DNA of 64,000 nt, taken from assembly GCA_033032175.1 (NCBI GenBank), contig CM065312.1:9796001-9860000 (forward strand), in the 5' to 3' direction. The notes under the pieces were generated by a model. The model ran no database searches. It was not told the origin of the DNA and saw only the letters and a program-made list of their open reading frames with translations. Source of the DNA: Saturnia japonica (taxonomy: Eukaryota > Arthropoda > Insecta > Lepidoptera > Saturniidae). Numbering within the stretch: position 1 is the first letter of the stretch; each line of letters opens with the position of its first letter. The position numbers and the translations under genes were made by a program. This document shows positions 12,701 through 24,700 of the stretch, one piece after another.

Positions 12701-15700
12701 CTGACTAGCGCGGACGGTGTGGTATTTTACTCTATTTGCGATCATCCTTTTTTTATGTTGGATTTTAATGGATTTTCATTATAATAAAGCATATTAAGAA
12801 ACACCTGTTTCGATATTTGACTTATTTTTTAAGGTACACCGTTTTTTTTAAACGTTTTAACTGTATTTTCCGAGAAACATGAAACTCTCCTTTTCAAACA
12901 AGTACATATTGATTGTCAATTTTAAATGTACTATACCATTTCTATTACTTTATTTAATCGATGACAGCTCCTGTGAAAACTTGAACGAGCGTCTTTTTTA
13001 CATTATGTATCCATTATTTTATAAAAATATGACGTTTACACACGTACAAGGTTATACTACAGTCGGAGAAACTGATAGGGATGGAGCTATATCGATAAAC
13101 GTAACACGATAACAGACCCGATATTTTTTTATAAAATGTAAGAAACTAAACTACTGCCGGATACTTTTGTACAAATTTATTAACTAATATTATATTTCAT
13201 TACAAGATGTTTACACGTATTAATTCTTCATTGATAATGCCAACTTCTTCAAAATTTTCGAAGCTGTTGTAAAATAAGTAGGTATAGATAGGTAGGTTCT
13301 CGACAATGAAACAAAATAATTATAACGACAGGTAATCTTTATTTATTTATTTTAATCAAAATCTGATGAATCGTCACTGTCGTAAAGATATGCGATCGAT
13401 ATCATTACTTATTTGGTCACAACACTACAACTTTCAAATTAGAACTGTCATCGAGAAAATAAAGAAATGGAAATAGTATAGGTACAAAAATTGCAATCTC
13501 GCAACTGCATTTAGAAAACGAGTAAAAAAAAATTTGCTATTATAATGTAGTATTTTTTACCAGCGAATTATACGTTAATGTAACCATCTTGAGAAATCTC
13601 GGAGATATTGCATTTCTAAGTTCTTATATATTTTTCCATAGAAATAGGGCTAGCACGATAAGATAAATTTTAATCGATTAATATTTAACGATTACGGGAT
13701 ATGAAAATGATAATCGAAATTATGTTATTAAATTTATATACCCTAAAAACGTACACATGAATGTAAAAACACTACCACTGGTTAGGCAAACATCCCAGAC
13801 ATCGAGAAGAGCCAATCTTTAATTGGTCTATAATTTCCAAGATAACTTCTACAGCCTGATTTCAACAAAATAACTTTTTTTACTTATTTCCATCAAATTA
13901 GAGAAAGTTCGTGTTGTGCACTAATGCGATGTTAATGTCATAATGGCAAAATGTTATAATATTTTAAATAATGTAATTGGATCTACAGTTTCTACCATAA
14001 AAGCACGTAATAAAAAATATCCAATATAAACATGGGTAACACTCGCTACGCCGCGCAATTGCTCCAACTCAGTTTACTGCGCCGGATGTGTTAACACACT
14101 TATTAGAAATGTGTTGGCGCATAGCTCACTTCAGCGCAGCGAGCCGATTAAGGTACAGCGTCGCACCCCGCCACTATGGCCGGTCAGCCGACTCATTCAT
14201 TTCTATAACTAGCTTGCCTCCCGTACTATTTTGCTGCGCCATGGTGAAAATTTGAGTTAACTCAATGCGCCGGCGCAGTAAGCTGGTCTTGAGATATTGA
14301 GTTGGCACAAGGAATTTTGCTGAGTTACCCATGGCTAATCCAATATGGTTTACTCGACCTCTAACAACGGTGATTTTGGAGAAGGATAAAGGACGAGTCA
14401 TTTATAGACGATATAAGAATCCAATAGATCATTTAGGACTGAAATTATTAAACAAACGCGTGGAGACCACGATACGTAACTCTTAGAAAAATTACCTAAT
14501 TCACGTAGAGAATTCCAAACTTTCAAATCCAAAAAGTTTTTGGATACATATTTGTAAAACAGCATCAAGGATGTTTTTCAGACATACAGACTATCATGTG
14601 CTTAGGGAAATAATACTGCTGATTCTGGTGAGGGTATTTGTGATCTTTTTGTCACACAGTTTACTTCTGCTTATACAAAGCCAAGTAATTTATTTACTTC
14701 TGACATAGGCCATATCCAGTATTTCTATCCACAATGCTCTCTTAGTAATATCCGGGTAACCGAAAATATGATTTTTTCTGTTTTAGAAGCAATAGACGCT
14801 AGTAAATGAGCTGGTCCAGAGGATATTACTCCAATATTTGTTAAAATATTTAACTTTATCTTTAAAAAAATAATTGAAAAGTTCAACGTTTCCTACTGTA
14901 TGGAAGGAAGTCAAGTCCTATATTTATGGCATCTGATTTTTTTTTGTGGAAGTATTTATTAATGGCCAGAAAAAAATCTACAAAAACAAAAAATAATTTT
15001 TTACCGTCTAGAAGCGAGTGATTTCTTCAATTATTATTGGTTTACTAGTTCTTATAGGGATTCCTATAATACCATCACACATATAATGAAGAAAAATTAT
15101 TATAAAATAAAATAATGTGTTTTTTGGTTTCTATGGACTTTTCTCGATTTTCTAAATATTTTGTTTTTTTTTTTGTTTTTGTTTTGTTTGATATTTATCT
15201 TTCGAAAGAACGTATAAATTAAGGTAAAATAACACACTGTGGCGAAAGCGCGACGCGGCGCGGTGCGGCGCGGCGTAGCGCAGTCTTACCCATGTCTAAA
15301 TTGAAAAGTTAATCTATAGATTAAAATCTTGTCAACAAAATTAAAAATATATTATTTTTACAACAACACATGTATTGCAAATCTTGAAGTTATAATTTTT
15401 ATGTGACATATTTTGATTTATCATCACCTTCAGGAAACTTAATTCGCCTTATTTTTGTTAGGCGCGTTCCTACTGATACCGACAGAATTCAGGAAAGGGA
15501 ATATCCGGACAAGAAGGAGAGATTCCGCGAAGAACCCTTCACATCTGGAAGGTATGTGATCTACTTATAGTTTTAATAGTAATAATAACTTATGATAAAT
15601 AAGTCAGTGCAATTATTATTATATATACAATATAAATATATTTATATGTTATAGAAATAAACCAAACTCCACTGAACATTAAAGTATATTTGTATAATAT

Positions 15701-18700
15701 TGTTAGGATCGATAATTGCATGTGTGCACTGACAATGTAGTTTATCCGCGACCTTAAACAACTGTATTTATTTTTACAGTGACTACTCTACAGAAAAATG
15801 TCTTGATCGGAAAATGTCGGTGTTGCAAAGATATTTTAGTATTTGCACGTTAAACAATAATCCCTATAGGAATTTGTGAAACTTGTTAATTCAACAAAAT
15901 ACGGAGCGAAGACAAATTATTTGTCTTTTATTACGGAATATAATTGAGAATCCAAGGACACGAAGTGGACATCGCGTCCCTCTGAATACTATGTTATTAA
16001 TGTCAATAAATAATATTCCCGTAATGTATACATAATAATTACAAAACAAAATTCTATAGAAACTATTAAATAAATTACTATTTATGTAAAACCGACAACA
16101 CTTGATAGCAATGGAATATTTTGCTAATATCATGACATATGTCAGGATACTGATATGGCGCAATAAGAACTATTAATATCTGTTATTGATTACCCATAAT
16201 TTATGGAATTACAACCGACAATTCTTAATAGAAATGGAATATTTTGATTATATTATCATATTCTCCAGGATACTTATAAGGCGCAAGAAGGACTAGTAAT
16301 TACTGTTATTGATTATTTATGATAAATGGAATTACAACTGAGAATACTTAATAGCAATGGAATATTTTGCTTGTATCATGATATACTCCGGGATACTTAT
16401 AAGGCACAAGAAGGACTAGTAATAACTGTTATTGATTAGTTATGATAAATGGAATTACAACTGAGAATACTTAATAGCAATGGAATATTTTGTTTGTATC
16501 ATGATATATTCCAGGATACTTATATGACGTAATAAAGAATAGTAATAACTGTTATTGATTATCTATGATTTATGGAATATTTTACAGAAGAGTATTTCTT
16601 CTTTTGAAGATTAATTCCTCTCATTCTTCTTTATTAGTATGGATTCATTAGACATGATAGCAGGAAAATATTAACACTATTATTATGACAAAACAATCTA
16701 ATTTCATGACTGACTAGAAATGAGGAACAAGCTGAATATGAGAAAAATATAAAGTGAATGATGTGTTAAAAAGGCCACAACTATCAAATAAACAATTTCT
16801 TCAAGAAACAACTACACGAAAGTACTTCAGGGTTTGGATCTTCAGGACAAAATCTTCCGAACATATTTTACGAACATATTTACAATTTGATTAATGCAGA
16901 TACGGTTACACAATCAACTAATTGCATAAAAACTAAAGCTACATGAGAAATTGGACTGGTAAAATAAAAATTTTGTAGAACAGATGTAGCAGCTTAATAA
17001 AAGTATATTATCACAATGTAAAAATAATAGCAAGGAAAATATTTTGGATGTTCTAAATTGTTCTCGGAGAAACTGACATACATATTGAGGAACTTAATCT
17101 TTCTACAACGGATTTTTAAACTCTCGGAAATGTTGATCAACTTGTGGATTACAATGAATATAATATAACAAAAATACTTCTAAATAAAGTAAAAGTCTGG
17201 AATTAAGAATCTCAATTGCTGATAGAACTACTCGATTTCGATGAAATATTCGAAATCAGAGATATCACCATAAATTATTCATTCAATCAGAAAATCTATG
17301 AGGACACCAGAATATAGTAAACTATATGGTGATATATTACTGGTTGTAACAAGATAAATCCACGAATGGATAACTTCCCGATAGGTAGTCCACCATCAAA
17401 CCATCATATGTTTCATAAGTAAGGGTAAGTGACCGATTTATAGGAGTGTCAAAGTAATTGGTTATTTGTGCTGAAGACTACCTGAACAATTGCAATGAAA
17501 TGGTATTATAAAAAAAGGAACATGGAATTTAGCGTCAATTCTTTTATTTCGAGGTAGAATGGTAAACCAATTGTCTGTTTTATAATGTGTTAATTAAATT
17601 ATCACACAATTAATTAATTAATATTAAATATTGAAGCATAGAACACGCATAGTTGGACCAGGGGTATAAAATATCATATTTATTATTAGTGTTCTCCAAA
17701 GAGTAATTTCTGTACAATTGTAAAAAAAACTTATTGTATTAAGTTAATGTAATGATGTGTGATGTATTTTTACTTTATTTAAAGCTTGTCCATCTGTATT
17801 TAAAACGCATAAATAAAGGCATTTTTTCGTGTGCCGTGAATGACGTAATTTTTTTATTTTAGAAATAATTGTAGGTATTATCAATTACAGACCGCGTGAA
17901 GTACGCCGCGATAGGCCTCCAATCAGACAAGAGAAGCCTCATGCGTCACTCCATGGGTATTTATAATATATTGTTGTATGTTGTCGAGATATTCATTTAA
18001 AAATTAAAATATTAAACATTTTAATCAATGACAAGACAATAAAGTTAACTTGTTCTTGTTACATGCCGTATATGCCATATGACTTGTGCCGTTGAAAATA
18101 TTGTAGGACTCTTTGTTACTATTACATACTTCTGTTTTCTTGAGCTTGAGCTTATAGCAACAACGGCCAAATGATATAAAATTCCACAATATATAAATAA
18201 GCATATATTAATCTTACTATCTTGTCATTAATTTAAATGTTTTAGGCTCATATAATTAGACACACTAGATTCTAAAAAATTGAATTTATCATGTAAAAGA
18301 TGGGCCAGATTTCAGCCAAAATTACTCGTTTTTTTATATCCACCTCCTACACTTGGCTGTCTATGAGATTTCACTACTTTTTATAGACAAACCATCTCAT
18401 TCAAGACTTGGCTCGTTTTTTACAGCATGTTTTTCTTGGGATTATAATATACACATACAATTAATATTATTCAACTCTTATTATTTTGTACGCCATGACA
18501 TATACGTCTGTATAACACTGTCTTAGAAATCCACCAAAACCTAGGAGTCCTGATGATCGCTACAGGGATCGGAATAGGAGACCTCAACAGGAACCCCGGG
18601 AAGAAAGAGAAGATCGCTATACGGACGGTCGCGGGGACGAACGTAGGGGACATCCTGCGAGGAACGAGGATCGCAAGCCAGAACGAGCTCGGGACGTTAG

Positions 18701-21700
18701 AGACGATCCTCGGGCACGTGAGCGGAAATCCAGGTGACTTTATTATAATGTTCTATTTTCCGAATATTATTAGCGATACTTCTAATTAATCACACATACG
18801 CCGTTTTTTATGAAAAAATATGAGGAAGCATTCAGGAGCAGCCAGGCAGCAACTAGATTAGAGGTTACTGAGATATGATGAGTTCCTTAATATTTACATT
18901 TAATTGAAATAAAGAAAAAACTCAAATTTAGGTATAGACTTTAATAATATGAGTTTTTTTAAAATAAACTGGGCTGCAAAGAAAGTGGGTCGGTAACAAA
19001 AATCTTAATAACTTCCAAAATATTGTAGCTAGCTTTATGAAATAAAGACTGTATTATAGGCAATCTTATAGTGATTAAATGAAACTCATAACAGTTCAAG
19101 ATTATGAAGTTTATTTTGAATAAGTGTAAGTTAAGTAAAACTGACCATTTTCAGTAGATTTCGAAAGTAAAAATGACCATTTTAGGTGGATTTCGAAAAA
19201 TGTGGTATGGTATCAATCATGAAAATTGTACACATTTTAATATCTTATATTGCCACCATGAGCTCTAAATACAACTGTTATACGATTTGGCATGCATTTT
19301 ACCAGATTTCTGAGCCGATGCTAAGGAATATTCTCCCATTCTTCTATCACTGCTTCTTTCAGTTCACGAAGCGTGCTTGGAGGGTAATTTCGGTGGCGTA
19401 CACGTGGTCCCAGTTCGTCCGAGGCATGCTCCACGGGGTTCAAGTCTGGGCTACGTGCTGGCCACTCCATGCGTGTAATAACGACATCTTCAAAATAGTC
19501 AAACACTATCCTAGCTGTATGAGGACTCTTGCATAAAGATGGCGTTCTCGCTCATATTTACTAAAAATGGGCCAACATACTCATTTAAGATTTCATTCAC
19601 GTATCTTTCTGCAGTTAAAGTGCCATTTTCTATCACCGCTAGCTCGGTGCAGCTTTTGCAAGAAATTCCATCCCACACGTGTATGGAGCCTCCGCCGTAT
19701 GGCACTTTCTCTTCAATGCAAGCTTGGTTATAGCGCTTTCCTGGTCTTCTGTAGATTCTTTGCCTCCCATCGTGCGTCCATAGCATGAACCTCGACTCGT
19801 CCAAAAACATTACTCTTGATTAGTCATCTAGAGTAATTCATGCGTTTTCTAGCGTAACTCAGCCTTCAACTTTGATGCTGCCTTTCGAGTGTTGGACCAT
19901 TTGCGGGTCTAAATGGATTCAAGCTTGCTTCAGCAAGACACCGCCTCACTGTACACGTGCTCGGATTGGCCCCTTCAGCACGTAGAACGTGCGTTATGAC
20001 TTCAAAAGTTGTTTGAATTCGATTTCTCAACATTGTTGACACCATAGGCAAATTTTTAATTTAACAACATCAGAATAATGAATTTCTGCACAAGAAATGC
20101 CATATTTATATGATAGAACAGAAACAAAAGTAAAACAAACATTTCCAAATATTTTATTCAAATTTTAAAAATAGCTTTTTTTAATTATGGCTTTTAACAA
20201 TCACCAAAAATAAATAAAAATATTTTACTTCTTTCTATATTTGCACTGAAATAAACTTTAATTTCAAATATTTTAAAAGTTATCGCGCTTTTTATAACCG
20301 TCCCGCTTTCTTTGTGGCCCAGTGTATTAATCATCACATCAAATTTAAGATATTATTTAATTGTTATTACTTTACGCTAGCTAATTGCTCGACCGCTTTA
20401 CCAGGTTGTAATTTTTTTTTTTTTTTTTTTTTATAAAAAATTCCTATTCTTTGACATTTATTCTTCATACGAATCATTAGAATTCATCCAGTCATCATTT
20501 TTACACACGTAAAAATGTATGTTTGATATAAAAATGAGATTAAGAAATTCAAACGTTTGACCAATCACGACGAGGCCAGGTAGTTTTTCATATATTTGCA
20601 CAGACTTGAGAAAAAGGCAGACGGGGTCTGACAGAATACGAAAATGTCTCATATCAGGATTCCATTGTGTCAATTTTGAAATGCAACGTCATGCAATGTT
20701 AGCACCCCTTTGGTTTTTATTATATAAAAAAATATATGCCGTCTTGTTCTAGAAAACAAAAAAGGAGGAGAGTATCGTTTCACAGGTAACAATAGTACAT
20801 TATGGTACAAGTGTGTAATGTTGGTGATTACCGCTTAGGCGCCATTGAGACCCGAGCCGTTAGGTGAGGGTCTTAAGAGAGCCGAGGACGGTAATCACCA
20901 ATACACACGTGTATCATACGAAGTTTTTCAACACACTTGTGAAGAAAATAATAATAAAAAATCATTTTATTTAGTACATAAAAAGTTTATTTAGAGAAAC
21001 AATTAGTAAATGTGCAGTTAGTAAAATTATGTAATTTGAAGCTTTTATGCGTTTATGTCATTGCTCGAATGAATATAATAATTTTCAATGATACTCTATT
21101 CTATAACTCACTTGTGAATAATAGCAATGAAAAAGTCACAGTTTGATTACAGGTATCATTATGTGCCTAATTGCGGTGATATTAGAGCCACTTTATGAGC
21201 AAGTGTGTTGAAAACATATTATTTTGATGTTATATTCCTTGTTATTTGTTATTGTGATGAAAATAATATAATTATAATATTATGTCACTTAATAGTTTGT
21301 TTAGCAACGATCTACAAATACTGAAAGATAATCAAGAAATATTAATTGATAATGAAAAAATTAATATGGCAGATATAAGTTTACTTAAAAAATTGCTATG
21401 TGAATGTCCTTGGGGCCCTTCATTTCAAGTTCAAAATCAGTTTTCTGATGATGGATGATGGATGAACGACTGCACTGCTGGAGTGGTAAAAACAGTAAAA
21501 CTTATTTTAGTTACCCTGGCAACATTATTAACACGGTCGCATGTGTTTTTAAAATCTGGTTGCCAAGGACGCACATCTAAATGCAAGACTCACATGTGTT
21601 GTTCTGAAGGCTCCATCTGCCTTTTTGCCAAATCTGTATATTTGTATATTATAATCATAGGGGTTTCTAACTGGTAAGGCGTTATAGTTTGTTTGTGCGG

Positions 21701-24700
21701 TGCAGTTTCATTGGTTATAAGGTTACATATTCTCGTTCGTTACAGGTTCACAGATGCTGACGACAGTAAAGATTACAAATGGGGCAAGACAGAAATTAAA
21801 AAAGAAGGTGACAAAAATCAAAGTGACAAGGAAAAGCCAAACTTTGGTCTGTCCGGGAAATTAACTGCCGACGCGAACACATTCAACGGCGTCGTCGTTA
21901 AATACACTGAGCCAGATGATGCTAAACAACCGAAAAGGCGTTGGAGGTATTGTTGTTTACATCTTATAAATTATATATTATTATAAATGGTTGAGGTTAG
22001 CCGTAGTGCACGCATAGCGCAAAAACTACTGGATAGATTTTGATCATTTCTTTTTTGTTTTACTTCTTAGATACTTAGTCCTTATCAAAAAAATAATAAT
22101 TTCAAATCAGTCATGAGGACTGCCGACAAAAGTGAAAACTTAAAACTATAAACATTTTTCCTAGACTTGAAATGATAGAAACTGATTGGTCTAAATCAAA
22201 CATTCAAAATTTGTTTGAATGTCAAATTCAAGACCAATTATCCATACTAATATTATAAATGCGAAAGTAACTCTGTCTGTCGGTCTATCTGCTACGTTTT
22301 CACGCCTAAACCGCTGAACCAATTTTGATGAATTTTGGTATAGAGATAGATTGAACCTTGGGAAAGGATATAGGCTACTTTTTGTAGTGATAGTAAAACT
22401 TTAAGGTAAGAAAATAGGGGATGAAAGTTTATAAGAAGGAAAATATGGGAACACCGTTGCGCATGCGCAGTTAATCGGTTTTCACGTCAACTGGTTTATT
22501 AATTTATTGATTTTACTTAACAAGAAATGTATTGTATTTCTAATACTTACCTTTGAAATGATAGTCCAGTATTATTTTTGAGATTGGCTGAAATATTTTA
22601 AACTCTAACTACACAGTACGGCATAATTACTGTTTTATTTTAAGATTGAAAAGTGACGTGCGCTGTCGAACGCGGCTCGCGGGAGTGTATATATTTTAAG
22701 CGATATACCTATTGTAAATTCTCTGGATTATACAGTTTCGCTACAAGCGAATTATTTCATTGTGTTATCCCTCATGTGGTGAGAATAAAACTTAGACGAC
22801 TTTAACGAAATGTCTGCATGGAAGTACATAATTCCTCAATTGATTATTAGGCTTAGGATTAGGATTATTAGACATTATTAGGCTAAAAAAAACTACAAAA
22901 TCTGGACATGATAGGTGCAGCGATCTGTGGTTGAGTTATTAACTACCGGAAAGAAAGAACAAGTCTGTTTGGCCAGCGATGTATAGTAAATATCAATATC
23001 TTGCAGATTTTACCCATTCAAAGGTGACAAGGCGTTACCAATTCTGTATATCCATCGGCAGTCTGCGTTTCTTATTGGTCGCGACAAGAAAGTGGCAGAT
23101 ATAATGTTAGAGCATCCGTCGATAAGTAAGCAACACGCGGCTCTACAGTTCCGCGCGACACCGTTCACCAGAGCAGATGGCACGCAGGGACGTCGCGTCA
23201 GACCCTACATTATTGATTTAGGTGAATAAATATTATAAAAATGAAAGAGTGAGAGCTCTCGTTAGATAAATGCTTTACTATTACTAATATTGTGAATCAG
23301 CTGTCCCCGCGGCTGCGCTCGCGTGGACTACAGAATGCCGTCGATCGGGCACACGCGCGAAACTTGCTGCCTAAGCCCTTTATTATTTTAAAGATGAAAA
23401 GTTTATTGAGGGTGAACGTTAAAGATAGACATATGCTTTATCTGACTTTTTTGCAAGTCTTTTTAAAATCTACAATTATGTACTACATTAATTTGATATA
23501 TCTCGTATGGTTTACTCATAGTAAGCAGTTTACGTGCCCCAAAATTTCCCTTTTTCCGTATTAATTTTTATTAGCGTGGAAGGAACCCTAATTCTTTTTC
23601 TAAAATAAAAGTAGCCTAAGTTACTCCTTATAAGATCAGCTATCTACCAGTCAAAGTCTCGTCAAAATAGTTCGAACCGTTTTGGAGATAGCCTGGAATG
23701 AACAGACAAAGTTTTTAAAAATTGGTGGTTTGTTATAAGTACCTTATATACTTTTATATCGCATTTAGTAAAATTTTGTATTTTGACTTTACAAACAGAC
23801 AATTTTACTTTAATAATTGTATAGAAGTATGTTTAAAAATAGAGCTGGGTACAGAATGTCACATCTACTATTGCTAATTTAATATTTATGTTTGCATGTT
23901 TTTATTTTTATAAATAGCTCAGACATTCTGAGAAATTTTATTAGAAATGAGTTTTGAAGTTAATAAATAAAATAAAATCATGACAAACACTTAAATGTTA
24001 TACTATTTCCATTTCTTTATTTTCTCGATGACAGCTCTAATTTGATAGTTGTAGTGTTGTGACCATATAAGTAATAACCATCGAGTGACAGTGACGATTC
24101 ATCAGATTTTGATTAAAATAAATAAATAAAGATTACCTGTCGTTATAATTATTTCGTTTCATTGTCGAGTACCTACCTATACCTACTTATTTTACAACAG
24201 CTTCGAAAATTTTGAAGAAGTTGGCATTATCAATGAAAAATTAATACGTGTAACATCTTGCATCCGGCAGTAGTTTAGTTTTTTACATTTTGTAAAAAAA
24301 TATCGGGTCTGTTATCGTGTTACGTTTATCGATATAGCTCCATCCCTATCAGTTTCTCCGACTTTGGTATAATCTTGTACGTGTGTAAACGTCATATTTT
24401 TTATAAAATAATGCATACATAATGTAAAAAGACGCTCGTTCAAGTTTTCACAGGAGCTGTCATCAAGAAAATAAAGAAATGGAAATGGTATAACAGTAGT
24501 CACATGAAACCTTTTAGCAATGGTTTGTGTATTGCACACCTTTTGAGCGTTATGGAATGAAAACAAGTCTCTACCGTCTCATAGATGCTTGATCCACTGC
24601 AGAAGTGGAGCACCAGTGCCCCAAAGTCTTATATTCAATACCATTTTTGTGTACCACCATACAAATGGGGCCCTAGCCAAGTTGCCTTTCAAAAGCTAAC

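Larger units (their letters stand above)
12476..15293. mobile_element. Cluster of elements ending in ATGGGTAA (Snip1 intron 6)
   Basis: The terminal motif ATGGGTAA occurs facing right at 12476 and 14032 and facing left at 14332 and 15293. The 12476 end is most like the 14332 end ('caactcaata', then 'cagcttactg', then 'gaatgagtcggctga'). The 14032 end is most like the 15293 end ('gctacgccgcgc'). The segments next to the ends are GC-rich and CpG-rich in otherwise AT-rich DNA. No transposase was found inside. The family is unknown to me. Confidence 0.55.

Noticed and set aside
16080..16572. CRISPR-like array
   Set aside because: The units are contiguous 123-bp tandem repeats without unique spacers, in a eukaryotic intron.
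18553..18789. Plus-strand frame of 78 codons starting MIATGIGIGDLN
   Set aside because: It is the wrong frame of Snip1 exon 9. The frame that joins at both splice sites reads PPKPRSPDDRYRDR.
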